Positions 34,000-45,188 of a stretch of 64,000 nt of DNA are shown here, piece by piece. The stretch is from Gambelia wislizenii (Eukaryota; Chordata; Lepidosauria; Squamata; Crotaphytidae). Position 1 is the first letter of the stretch, and every line of letters starts with the position of its first letter. The position numbers and the translations under genes are program-made. Location: positions 239,339,809-239,403,808 of the forward strand of contig JAUMIR010000002.1 in NCBI GenBank assembly GCA_030847615.1. Direction: 5' to 3'. Below the pieces are notes generated by a model. The model ran no database searches. It was given only the letters and a program-made list of their open reading frames with translations, and was not told the DNA's origin.

Positions 34000-34425
34000 T
34001 GATTGTTGTGATGGTGAACTGATGAATTAGAGACCTCCAAGTCACCCTATCATCAACAGACCTGCTCAGGTCTTACAGACTCAGGGTCTGGCTTCCTTGA
34101 ATCTATCCATCTGGAATGTGGTCTTCTCCCTTTCCTATACTACCTTCTACCTTACCAAGCATTATAATCTTTTCTAATGAGTCATGTCTTCTCATGATAT
34201 GGCCAAAGTATGACAGTCTCAGCTTAGTCATCTTGGCTTCTAGGGAGAGTTCAGGCTTGGTTTGCTCTAGGTCCCATTTTTTGGTCTTTTTAGCAGTCCA
34301 CAGTATCCATAGAATTCTTCTCCAGCACTACATTTCAAAGGAGTTGATTTTCTTCCTATCCGGCTTTCACAACCATGCATAGAAATGGAAAATACAATGG
34401 CATGGACAATGCTAACTTTAGTATT
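34000..34425 (-). pseudogene. BovB/RTE LINE C-terminal end and 3' tail
   Basis: The minus strand encodes the end of an RTE-type polyprotein: TKVSIVHAIVFSISMHGCES, then EAKMTKLRLSYFGHIMRRHD, SLEKIIMLGKVEGS and a tryptophan-containing WIDS block. This order (HAMVFPV..YGCES, then YFGHIMRR, then GKxEGxR) is that of BovB. There is at least one frameshift near 34300. BovB elements are abundant in squamates and are the known partner of Sauria SINEs. Confidence 0.82.
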
Positions 34426-34884
34426 CAATCAATCAGGGGTGCACAACTGTGATATCTGTGCCCCGTTTTCTGCTTTGGGATACTCCGGGTGCCACATTGG
34501 CACACCAAAATGCCAAAAACAGCTGGAAAACCAAAGCAAAACCAGTTGTAGAAAGGTGTACTCCTGGTTTTGAAACACAGCTATTTCTGGATGTTAAAAA
34601 GTGAAGAAATGAGGTGCAACCTATTTATAAAAGCTGAATTATTTCACTCAGTGGCTTTCGGGAGAGGCAATCCACCCTTTGGGGAGGCCAGAAAAGGGAC
34701 AATTTGTGGGGGTGTCTGGAGAGGCCAAGGGCCACGAAAACATCCTGAGGCCACATGAACTCCCAGGGTCACCCTTGGTCCACCCTTGCATTACATGATA
34801 GCTATTTTTCATAAACAGTAGTTCGATTTCCCAGTTGCCCACAGTAGAGGCCATAGGCATTTACTCAGCGCAGAGTTTAAGCAC

Positions 34885-34886
<2 letters not shown>
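34426..34886. other. Unique sequence
   Basis: No family recognised; small open frames only. Confidence 0.35.

Positions 34887-34918
<32 letters not shown>
34887..34918. repeat. (TG)n microsatellite
   Basis: Uninterrupted GT/TG run. Confidence 0.95.
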
Positions 34919-34920
<2 letters not shown>

Positions 34921-35155
34921 GGGAATCGTTCAGCGAATGAATGTCCCCTTCCTCTCCAAATATATCATTTGTGCAATGAGAACCTGTCCATGTCTACTGG
35001 GGACCAAGGCCCATTGAGTTCAGTGGGAGTGACTCCCAGTAAGAACTGCAACCTAAATGTCCCACTCGTTTACACGGACCTACCCGCCCACTCTTTTCCC
35101 AGTGATTTTTTTTTAAAGGCACTTAATGTTAATTTCCCTCAACAGAGCTGCCCAC

Positions 35156-35341
35156 TTGAACCTGGGTGGTGTAGTGGTTTGCCAGCCGGACTAAGGCTCC
35201 GAAAAACCGGAGTTCGAATCCCTGCTCAACCTTGGGAAGTATTAGAGGAGGGCAATAGCAAACCTTCCCTGAATAAATCTTGTGAAGAAAATTCTAGGAT
35301 AAGGTCGCCATAAATCCGAGTGAAGGCGCATAACAACAACA
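35156..35341 (+). mobile_element. Sauria-type SINE
   Basis: CTGGGTGGTGTAGTGGTTTG head, GGAGTTCGAATCCC B box, then a body lacking the TGACCTTGGGCAAG block, and a GAAGGCGCATAACAACAACA tail. Confidence 0.85.
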
Positions 35342-36445
35342 CTTAAGAAAATGCTAAGTCGATAGTCTCTGTGCCTGAGAGATGAAATTGCATCACGGAG
35401 TCCTTGCTTCCTAAAAGATTGACTTCAGGCTGGAATCCTAAGGGCACCTACAGTCCAAGGAGGGGCTTACTTCTGAGTAAGTGTGACTGTAAAGTCAATT
35501 CAAGCCGAAAATTTAAATATCTGACTGTGCATTCTGAATCAGATAGCGGGACAGTTTCGATTTAAATTAGATTGCATAAATTCTTCTACCGACAAGAAGA
35601 TGCTAAATTCGCCACCTTATAACCTTAAAGCTGAGAAGCTCAGCCGAGCCGAGACTCAGCCTTCTTTTTAAAGAGGACAAAAAATTATATCCTACACGCA
35701 AGAAGACTTTCTTCCCAGCCATCCTCATACTACCACACAGAGGTCAGTGTGAATTTTGTTTTCTGCTTAGGTCAAACGTTTGTTTTTTGCCTTGTTTCCT
35801 GGTTTAGACGGTAAGCGACTGATCATTAGAGAAATAAGAAAACTCTAACCAAGAAAAAGACGACAGGAGTCTTAAATGCGTGTCCACCTGGCCTAGTTTC
35901 CACTTTAGTGTGTACAGGACTGTAGCTTTATTATCTGTTGCGCTCCTAAAATTAGAGCATTTCCAAAATTCTTGTAGACATTGCATTGTGGAAATCGGGG
36001 CAGGAACAACAACAATGAATATATCGTGGTTTTTGAAATGCAGGTTAGAAAAGCCAAAAAATAGAGGTTTTACTTGTCCGCTTTTTAAAAACAAAACAAA
36101 AATAAAATCAATGCCTGTCCATAATTTTTAGAACTTCCTTTGTGTGTTTAATTGTAACCCGTTCAAACGGTCGAAATTAAAGTCTGGGCAGCTAATATGA
36201 TTTATTTTTTTAAGTGAAGCCCCTGGAAATATAAAAGGTACTGAAAAGTCGGGGTTTATCGTGTAATAAAAGGACTGAATTATGTAAAAGCGTTCCTTTT
36301 TAAAGACCAAAATTTCATATTCATTGCAATGAACATTTCTGTTTCAAGTTCTTTTCATGAGCTATATGCGCACACACGATGTACGGTAGTCTCGGCAGCA
36401 AAAACCCAATAGTTCTACGTCTACATACTGCTTCCCAAAACAAAA

Positions 36446-36486
<41 letters not shown>

Positions 36487-38085
36487 CTTTACCAAATAAC
36501 TAATAAAAACTTAACTCAAGTATAATGCCACCTATTTTCAGAATACAGAAATGGAACCACGTTGTAAGTCTCCATTCTTTCATTTAATTAACCGACTATA
36601 GATAATTAAATCTGTCTTTTATCCAAAAGTAGAATCTCAAAGACATACTGGGAAAATTACGGTTATCCAGGTTCCCTAAAACAACACGACGATAAGGGGA
36701 TTGAAATAGAAGCAAGGCGAAAGAAAAAAGCCCAGAAATCTGAAGAGCGGAAAATTCAAAAAAACATTGTTCTCTGAGACGTTATAGTTTAAAGATGTTG
36801 ATCTTACTCGAATAAATTGTCTCGACTTCTTGAAATTCTTCTGTAGGTTTCAAGCTGCCATTTCAGGGGGGGAAACTGTCTTTGAACTCTAATGCATCTC
36901 AAGCCCTGTATTACTATTTTTTCTTATTATTAACAGCTTTCAGGCATTTAAAACAAAAATAAGATATTTTTAGGGCACGAGGCTGTCGAAGCTAAGAACA
37001 TTTCCTATCAAGAAACCATTGCTCGCAAGAGAAACGAGCAACGTTGCCATTCTATGTACATACCCTTCATTATGCCACTGAAATTTAGAAAAATCTGAAA
37101 CATTTATTTGGAGCTGGATCCTACTCCTCTGAGGTGTTGGGAGGGTTTCTCTTGAAAAGGAAGTCCATACATAAAGACTCTGGAGTTAATATTGTGCACG
37201 ATTATTTAAACCGCTCGCCGAAAGTAACTTCAGGTATAGGGTACAGAATACATAGGAAATGTGGATGCTGAACAAATATTTTATGCAACTACACAGAAAT
37301 ATTATTTGTGGGTAGCTCCCTGTCACTTCTACAAAACTAGTAACAAACTTGTAAACAAAACATTTTAAAAGTCCCAAGTGGAAGGGTGAAATCTGCACTT
37401 CAATAGAACTCGATAGGAGTACTTTCTAAGGAGTAATTTCTGAGGAGACCACAACCGTGCATGGAGAAATAACCTGCCCTTTTGGTCAACAAGTCTCAAT
37501 AAACACAGCTTATTTGAACATGGGCAGAATTGAGGAAACCAACAGAATGAAGATTTTTGGATTTGGGGAACCTCACACACCCTGAATTCTTTCCAAACAG
37601 GATCACCTTCTAAGTGTGTTTGCACGTATTTGTCTCATGAATACCACCGCATTTTCCTGGCTATGAATTCCACGGAGGGCAGAACTTTCCAAGAAGAGGA
37701 CAATATACGATATAATGCTTTAACGTTTATTCCGAAGTCGGTCCCCATTCTTCCGTAGTGAGCATGTATAGTATAGGTTTGGCCTCCATGAAGAAGGCCG
37801 AATGAACTAACAGATCTTCCTATGAAGAGAGGGCATCGGTCTAGCCGTCTGTCTCAACAGCTAAGTCAAATATAAGGACCCATTTACAGTGGTTGAATAT
37901 TCTTGGCGAATGAGCCACCGGGAGATTTATTGCAATGACTAAGTTCTGCGCCAGCTTCTCCTGTCTGCGCGCGGGCGCGTGTGTGCACGGCTAGATGCTG
38001 CGCAACTAGCCAAATATGTGCGCACCCGCTAAGCACGAGCAGATAATTGTCCTGTGTGGATCCTCCTGGCATGGATGTCTATAGG
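35342..38085. other. Repeat-poor block, possible conserved non-coding DNA
   Basis: About 2.7 kb without a SINE or LINE. It has AT-rich text with CpGs kept and posterior-HOX-type cores such as ATCGTGTAATAAAAGG near 36259 and TTTAATTAACCGACTATAG near 36583. A TA microsatellite lies at 36448-36482. The open frames of 60-96 codons show no family. A regulatory role is only a hypothesis. Confidence 0.35.
36448..36482. repeat. (TA)n microsatellite
   Basis: Uninterrupted TA run of about 17 units. Confidence 0.95.
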
Positions 38086-38087
38086 GG

Positions 38088-38520
38088 TGTAATCGCACAC
38101 TGCGCACTTACAGCGCTTTCATACCACTTTAACCATTCCATGTTTCACCATATGGAATTCTGGGATTTGTAGTTTCGTGAGCTGCTTAAAATTCTATGCC
38201 CGGGAGTCCTAGAGCTGTCATTCAAGGGAGTTAGTGCACTGAAGAATTCTAAGTCTAAGGCTTTCACAGCCGGCATTCATAGGTTTTCTGTGGTTCCCCA
38301 CCCCCCACCCCGGGCTGTGAGGCTGTGTTCTGGAAGAGTTTATTCCTGACGTTTCGCCTGCAGATGCAGGCGAAACGTCAGGAATAAACTCTTCCAGAAC
38401 ACGGCCTCACAGCTCAGAAAAAAAACCCACAGAAAACCTAATTCTGAGTCTCTCGTGAAAGTACAAATATCAGAATTCCATAGGATGGAACCATGGCAGT
38501 CAAAAAGGTGTCACACAGCT
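38088..38520. mobile_element. hAT-like MITE, split by a foldback repeat
   Basis: The left part (GGGTGTAATCGCACACTGCG, TTTCATACCACTTTAA, ATGGAATTCTGGGATTTGTA) and the right part (CAGAATTCCATAGGATGGAA, CCATGGCAGTCAAAAAGGTG) are the two halves of a MITE of the type at 63157-63581. A family 1 foldback sits between them with a 12-bp duplication. Confidence 0.65.
38257..38439. mobile_element. Foldback repeat, hammerhead family 1, copy 4 (short form)
   Basis: Arms GTTCTGGAAGAGTTTATTCC / reverse meet at a GCAGATGC centre (38360), so the stem II part of the core has been lost from both arms and only GACGTTTCGCC and GGCGAAACGTC remain. It is flanked by AATTCTAAGTCT (38245-38256) and AATTCTGAGTCT (38440-38451), a 12-bp duplication with one change. 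Confidence 0.78.
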
Positions 38521-39698
38521 ATGGTTGTGCCTGTGGATAAGAGAGAGAAAAGGGGGAGCCGCTTTGTATGCGTCACTCAATAAACAGCGAACACGTATCG
38601 ATTCATAGCCATACGAGGTTTCTCACACCCACCCACACAGACACAATTCTAGACACACGACACACAAGTAGGATGCTGTCCACGCCTGAGTGTTGGCCAT
38701 CCTGGAAAGAAAGGCCCTCCCGTCTTTGCTAAACAAGGGCTGGGGTCGTCCCAGGCACAATTGCGAAGAAACCTGGGTAGGAGAGTAATCCAATATCATG
38801 GGACCTTCCCAAACAAACCGCGGCCATCGAAGTAGCAAAAGGGCAGGCAGACAAACCGGCAAGGAAATCTCAACCATTGCCTACTGAAAGCAATTCAGGG
38901 CGAATGAAGGCACTGCTGGGGGAGGCGTTTGCGCTTCCTCTCGAGGAGGCTGGGGAGGCGAAGGGCTTGGACCAACCTTTCGGACATCTCCGCGAGGCTG
39001 CGAGAACATAGGCTGCGGGTCTCCAGTTCGGACTTTGGAAGACGCCATGGAAGTTGGAGGTCCATCAGTCTTCATCTCTTCCCTATTGTCCCCCTCCCGC
39101 AAGAAAAGGACCCTTTTCTTGGCTCCTGGTCTTCTTTTCAGTCTCCCGTGCGCCATCAAGGATTTCTCCCCAAACCTACATGGGGGTCTGCTCTCTTCCC
39201 TTTGGGGCCATCGCGGTCCCCAGCGCCTGGTTGCCTTTGCCCAACGCGGCGCTTCCTCCTCGCCAATTGACCGCTGCTCCAGCCTTTCGTGGAGCCCCAA
39301 AGTGGACCATGCTGGCGAGGGTTCCCAGCCGATCTTAGCCTCCCCTTCTTCTTAGGCCAGTTCAGCAGCCAACCCAGAAAGCCTGCTCATCTCAGCATCC
39401 TCTCTATTTAAAAACGTGCTGGTTTTATTGCTCATCTGTTTCAGCTCATGTTGGGCTAGAAGACCTTCTCGATCCAGTCCCCAGTTTGTTTATTTATCAT
39501 AAAACTATAGTGAGGACGTTTCGATCAAGCCAAGCATTTACCCGACGAGTAACGAAGTATCCTGAACTTGTCAGGCTATTGACAAATATCCTGAACTGTC
39601 AGGCTATTGTTCCTGACAAAGAAAGCTCCCAAGTCATTTGCTTTATTAATTAAAATAATTTTGGAATATTCTCCCCCCTATCTCTGGGTAATGCCAAC
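38521..39698. other. Unique sequence with a GC-rich patch
   Basis: From about 38880 to 39360 the sequence is GC-rich with many CpGs and is open in several frames on both strands (up to 139 codons on the minus strand). The predicted peptides are Pro/Arg/Ser-rich and match no family I know. It could be a small CpG island or an untranslated exon; I do not call a gene. Confidence 0.35.
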
Positions 39699-40346
39699 TG
39701 TTGGAAAAATCAGCATTCGTCCTGCACCCTACACTTGCTTGCTGGTAGAGCAAAGCAAGTCTTAGAAATTTTTTTTTAAGGACTTCCTGCATGTTTAAAA
39801 ATTCCTCCTCCTTTCCTCATACAAACCTTAGTGGGCTTGCCTTGTATCTCAGTCACAGCCAAGCCAGATTTCATAACCATTGTATCATGTGGCCCAGGTT
39901 TAATGGCCTCACGATTCCAAATTTTGTTACTCTTTGTCTGCTCCCTGAAGAAGAAACATGGATGCTCCCTGCATGCAGACATAGGGATGTCCTGCCTTGC
40001 TTTTCCCTATCTTACCTGATCTCCCTGAATGGGTGTGCTCTACCCTAAATCCTTTAGTCAGTTAGGATATTAGCTTCCCATGCATATGTAGATTTAAAAG
40101 CTATTAGTAAATGCTTACGTATTCTTTCCAAGAAGGAGTCTTTTGTTGGTTTGAGTTCTGAATGATTTGCTAATTGAAGTAATTGAGTCCATGTCTGTTT
40201 TTCCTATCTCTGCCAACTCCGCAGTCTGTTTTTAGAAGTTAATTCTTAACCATTTTAACTTTGAAGATATCTTCCCAAAGGGCTTGCACCCTGGGCTCTT
40301 TAATGAATTATTATTATTATTATTTTTATCCTCCTATGCCCCAACA
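39699..40346 (+). mobile_element. Copia element 1, 5' LTR (family B)
   Basis: Starts TGTTGGAAAAATCAGCATTC and ends GCCCCAACA, 648 bp. A primer-binding site follows three bases later and a gag reading frame about 165 bases later, which fixes its role as the 5' LTR. Its start matches the solo LTR at 12193 and the fragment at 46857. No 3' LTR exists in this element because its 3' part is missing. Confidence 0.85.
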
Positions 40347-40349
40347 AGT

Positions 40350-40364
40350 GGGTTATGGGCCCAG
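40350..40364 (+). promoter_or_regulatory. Copia primer-binding site (initiator-Met tRNA anticodon arm)
   Basis: GGGTTATGGGCCCAG is exactly complementary to the anticodon stem-loop of vertebrate initiator-Met tRNA (CUGGGCCCAUAACCC). Most LTR elements pair with the tRNA 3' end; Drosophila copia is known to use this internal region through a 5' half-tRNA primer. The site lies three bases after the LTR end, as expected. Confidence 0.85.
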
Positions 40365-40511
40365 TCAGAGACAATTAAAGAGACTCGGTCTATTTTGTTT
40401 TGGGGTTTTTTTGTTGTTTTGTTTTGGTTTTTGGAAAGTACTTCTTTGATCACTCAGCTGCTGTGTGCCTCCATTTTTCAGCCTGACTGAAACAAAGGCA
40501 ATTAAGCAATA

Positions 40512-41258
40512 ATGGTCGAAACTAATCCTAACTTCTGCTCTATACTGACCCTTCAGAAGTTGAATGGGGCTAACTACAAAACATGGGCTTGGTACATTAG
40601 AATGCATTTCACAACCATGGGACTTTATTATGTCAAAGAAGAAGCCAGAACCCAGCAGGCTGGCAGAGCTCAAAATGAATTTGATAAGGATGGTAAGAAA
40701 GTTCAAGCCTACATTGCCCTCGCTTTGGATACAGACATAGTTTGTGAGATTAAAGGACTAAATATTGCCAAAGAGATAAGGGAAACTCTGCAGAAACTGT
40801 TTGACAAACCTAGCCTGGAAAACCAAGTTGCCTTTATGATGCAACTTGTTAACATGAAACTAACTAGTCCTAAATGTTTGAATAAGCACATAAATTATTT
40901 CAGAACTGCCTTAGATGGGCTGGAATTTCCCGGAGAGCAAATTCCACAGGCAATGCAATTGGGATTGTTTCTAGCAAGTTTGCCAAAGTATTACAATCCC
41001 TTAATAAATACTCTGCAATTTAAAGCTGTTGTAAGATTACAAGAGGCAATTGTTGAAGTGAGGGAATTTCAAAACAGACAAAATATGATGGATTTTAAGT
41101 CTGAAACAAGAAATTCTCAACAGCTAGCTAATCTTGCCGAAAGAAAGCTGCATTTTAAATCCTCTTTTCCTCCCAAGGCAAGTGAGGGAGACAAACACAT
41201 CAAAGGCAGCAAGACAGGAGGTGGCATAGCAGGAGAGGCCAAATGCTCAGAGAACTAA
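40512..41258 (+). pseudogene. Copia element 1 gag
   Basis: A 248-codon frame beginning MVETNPNFCSILTLQKLNGA and containing the copia gag block NYKTWAWYIRMHFT near the N-terminus, ELW-like RETLQKLFD in the middle, and a Lys-rich end. This is the UBN2-type gag core. No CCHC zinc knuckle is found before the stop, so the C-terminal part of gag is probably lost to a frameshift or stop near 41258. It encodes the particle protein of the element. Confidence 0.75.
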
Positions 41259-43890
41259 GAAAGTCCACTCTAACAAATGACATTTTAACTCTAAACAGAG
41301 GACTTCTGGAAAGTCTAATATTGGTATCACTAATGAGAAAATGATGCAAATTTCTGGAATTCAATATAAAAATGTTGTGGTCGTCAATCGTGGAGTCATA
41401 AGTCATTATTTTAATCAAAAGGGATGGTTTGAAAATCTAGATGAAGATGTAGATTTTCCTGTTTATCTTGCAAATGGCCAGACAGCCAGGGCAAAAGGGA
41501 AAGGAACTGTGTTTTTACAAGCCAAGATTGGTCTTGATAAAATTGAAAGTTGACAAATTTCTGATGCATTTTACATGCTTGATCTCAACATTTCCCTCTA
41601 TAGTATAAAAAGAACCACTGCTTGTGGTAACAGAATTATTTTCAAAAAGAATTCTTGTTATGGTCTCCATGGCAAAAGTTTAATTTTTAGAGGAACTTTA
41701 AAGGATGATGATCTTTACCATATGGAGATTTCAGATGCATTTGCAAATGCTGATACTGATACTCTATGAAATCACAAAGACTGATTGAATTTATGGCAGA
41801 AGAGGTTTGCACACAGAAACATTGAAAGTATAAAGAAATTGGCTACTAAAGAGCTTGCAAGAGATTTTCATTTCAAGGCATGCTCTAATAATGAAAAATG
41901 TGTGGAATGTTTGAACGTTAAAGCAACTAGGGCTTCACATCACCCTATAAGACAATCCGCATGACCACTTGATTTTATTGAATTTTGATCTCTGTGGCCC
42001 TTTTAATCAGAAGTCTGTAGGAGGAAATTTGTATTTTATGGCAATTACTGATGGTTTCAGTAAATACAGTTGTTCCTTCACATTCGCTGGGGTTTGGTTC
42101 CAGGACCACCACCACCACCCCGTGAATACCCAAATCCGTGAATACTCAAGTCCTGTTATATGCAATGGCATAGCAAAATGGTGTCCCTTATATAAGATGG
42201 CAAAATCAAGGTTTGCTTTTTGGATTATTATTTTTTAAAGAATATTTCAAGCCATAAATACTTAAAACCATGAATGCCAAATCCGTGAATGTGGAGGGAC
42301 AACTGGATACTCATGCTTACCTCCTGAAAGAGAAAAGTCAAACTTTTGAAAAGTTTAAAGAGAACTTTAATCACACCTCTAATAAATTTGGCTACAAATC
42401 CAAAAGCCTCAGAACTGATAATGGCTCAGGGTTTATTAATACTGAATTTGATCAGTTCTTAAAGGAACATGGCATTCAACACTATACTACTCAAATTTAT
42501 ACTCTCCAGCAAAATGGGATTGCAAAACGACTGAACTGCACTTTGAAAGAGATGCAGTTGCAAAGCTTTTAGAAGCTAACATGCCTAAAAGTTACTGGTC
42601 TGAAGCCATTCTGATTGCTACATACTTATGTAACAGACTCCCAATGAGATCCAGAGATGCTACTCCATTTCAGTTATGGCATGGGATCAAACCCAAACTG
42701 AATCATCTTAAAGTTTTTGGATCTAAGGCATATATCTACATTCCCAGAGAGAAAAGAGGCAAACTTGACTGCAGAAGTGAAGAGGCAATTTTTATTTGTT
42801 ATGCCAAGAACACTTACAAAATCTTAAATCCAGATGGGTGCACAATGAAAATATCAAATGCTGTTTATGTTGATGAAAGACTAGTCCAAACAAAGATGTT
42901 TATTCAGATCTGGTTGCAGTGGAAGGAGATTCCCACCAGCAGTAACAGTGTGTGGAGTTCTTCCATCTTCCAAGTGTCTTGCATCCAGAAGGGACAACTC
43001 CAGAAAATGATCTTCCAGTGGGCAAGGAACCAGATGGTGTGCCAGAGGCAGAGCCAGGTACCCAAGTCCAGGTGAGAAGGTCAGAGAGGGATAACCATGG
43101 AGTGCCTCTGCTCAGATTCTCTTATCTAGCCAGAGGGGAAAGCCTTCTGCAACCCTGTGATTGGCAAAAGATCAAAGGACTGCCAGAGTCTGATTCTGAA
43201 AAATGGGTGCAAGCAGCTACTGAGGAGATGCAATCTCTATATAAAAATAAGACATGGACTTTGACAGAATTGCCAAAAGGCAAAAGGGCAATTGGCTGCA
43301 GATGGGTCTTTACAACAAAGCAAAATGCAGAAGGGTAAACTGAGAGATACAAAGCCAGACTTGTAACTAAAGACAGCAATTTGGGGAGAATTAAAATGAA
43401 ACCTTTTCCCCTGTAGTTAAACACACATCCTTTAGAACTCTACTGGCTGTTGCAACTTCCAAGAATATGTATGTACAACATCTAGATGTAAAGACTGCCT
43501 TTCTCTATGGAGATCTAGATGAAGGATTCCAAATTCTTGGGAAAGAGCATCTTGTATGCAAATTAGAAAAGAGCCTCTACGGATTAAAGCAAATAGCCCA
43601 ACAATGGAGTGAAAATTTAAACAAACTCCTCATCAAAGAGGGATTCACTCCAGGCACTGCTGAAAAATATTGTTTACAAGAGGTTCAGAAATAATAAATG
43701 GACTTATATTACAAGTTATGTTGATGATCTGATCCTGTACAGTCAAGAAAAGGCAGATAGTGAAGAGATAGTCCAGAATCTCAGAAGAGAGAGAGAGATC
43801 AAAAACTTAGGAGACATCTCACACTATCTTGGAGTACAAATATAAAGAAGCAGTAATGGAAGCTTCTTCCTTAAAAACAGATAGATATTG
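41259..43890 (+). pseudogene. Copia element 1 pol (protease, integrase, partial RT), broken
   Basis: Domains in order: protease remnant (41341-41553; the catalytic DSGA-type motif is degraded to VNRGV), a gag-pre-integrase piece (41575-41769), integrase (about 41969-42570) with the second Asp in RTDNGSGF but the catalytic Glu region reading NGIAKRLN, where GxAERxN is usual, and RT with YVDDLILYSQ at about 43718-43750. RNase H and the 3' LTR are missing. There are several stops and frameshifts, and a MITE lies inside the integrase. It is dead. Confidence 0.85.
42067..42305. mobile_element. Tigger-like MITE inside copia integrase
   Basis: Ends CAGTTGTTCCTTCACATTCG and its near reverse GAATGTGGAGGGACAACTG. 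The left flank is TA; the right flank reads GA, probably a mutated TA. The interior has GCAAAATGGTGTCCCTTATA and AAATCAAGGTTTGCTTTTTG, shared with copies at 45189 and 63183. TA target and CAGTTG ends point to the pogo/Tigger branch of Tc1/mariner. Confidence 0.82.
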
Positions 43891-44199
43891 TTTTGAATCT
43901 ACTGTAGTTTACCCACCCACCCGGACACACGCACTGTTATATCTTTCATTTTACCCATTCCGGGAAGTTTAGAGAAGGTGGGAAGGGGTATGTTTTACTT
44001 AAGCTAAACAGATCTGATTCTACTCAAAAGCATGCCCCATAGAGCTAAATAAGAATTAGGTAAGAGAGAGATTATGAACTTCAGCTTTCTGTTATCTGCA
44101 GGAGAGACTATCACAAACTTTACATGAGCCATTCTGGGTGGAAAAGTGTAGAGATAAATTGCATTGAGAAAGTTGTGTGTTCAAACCACACCAGGGCCA
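43891..44199. other. Unique sequence after the copia truncation point
   Basis: Copia similarity stops near 43890, and no LTR follows. Nothing else was recognised. Confidence 0.4.
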
Positions 44200-44432
44200 A
44201 GATTCTGATGTTGGTGTAGTGGTTTGAACCTTAGGCTAGGACTCTGGAGGCCAGGGTTCAAATCCCTGCTCAGCCATAGAAACCCATTGGGTGACCTTGG
44301 GCAGATCACACTCTCTCAACGTCAGAGGAAGGCAAAGGAAAAACCCCTCTGAAGAAACCTTGCCAAGAAAACTTCCTGATAAGTTAGGGTCACCATAGGT
44401 CAACATGACTTGAAGGCACAGAACAACAAAAT
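44200..44432 (+). mobile_element. Sauria-type SINE
   Basis: TTGGTGTAGTGGTTTGAACC head, GGGTTCAAATCCC B box, TGACCTTGGGCAGATCACAC body, CCAAGAAAACTTCCTGATAA block, and GACTTGAAGGCACAGAACAA tail. Confidence 0.88.
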
Positions 44433-45188
44433 TGCATTGGACATAACACATTATAGGATGTTTACACTACATTTTTGCAAAACATAGTGGAACACTGTGT
44501 TTGAGGGCAAAACATTTTTTTTACAACTGTGCCTTTTAAAGATGAAGATGAATCCATCTGTAATGTTGCTTTGATTTGGCTTTAGAGCATTGAATGTAAT
44601 TTAAAAGCAGGTGAAATGCTCACCCTACTTTCAAACCAAATTCATTTCTCTGCCAACACTCATGGATAGCTCCATATATACAGAGCCAGCTTCCGACTTA
44701 ATGTGTCTGAGTGCAGTTTAATATTATTGAGATTACTGGCTGTTATCATTATGGCTTTGGATAGAAACAAGAGCAGTGTTTTGCCACATGAGATTTTGAG
44801 TGTAAAAGACATAACCATAGCTGCTGTGATGTGGTAATTGGCAGTGCTATACTATACACAACAACAGAAATAAGTTCCAGGGAGTTCAGTGAAGCCTAAG
44901 ACTGTAATCTCATACATATTTCTGGGGATAAGGAACACAACAAAGCTTACATCTCAGTTGAACCAGACAGGATTTCACTTTTAAAGCATGGGCTACACCA
45001 AATCCACATTCAAATTTATCTTCAGTCACATCCTTACTAGATGGCCTTAGCTCAGCCAAATGTCTTTCATTTCACTTTCCAGACCCATATAGATGATGTG
45101 GATAATATTACTCGCCTGCATATAAAATATTTTGAACACAAAGTGTGTATTATACAAGTGCCAATCTTTGTTATGTGACATGGATGTA
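44433..45188. other. Unique sequence
   Basis: Nothing recognised beyond a short old repeat near 44880-44930. Confidence 0.35.

Noticed and set aside
38881..39300. 139-codon minus-strand frame in the CpG-rich patch
   Set aside because: GC-rich sequence is open by chance in several frames here. The peptide is low in complexity and not recognised.
4306..44432. tRNA genes at the B-box-like GGTTCGAATCC sites
   Set aside because: The boxes lie in SINE heads followed by a common non-tRNA body. No cloverleaf forms.
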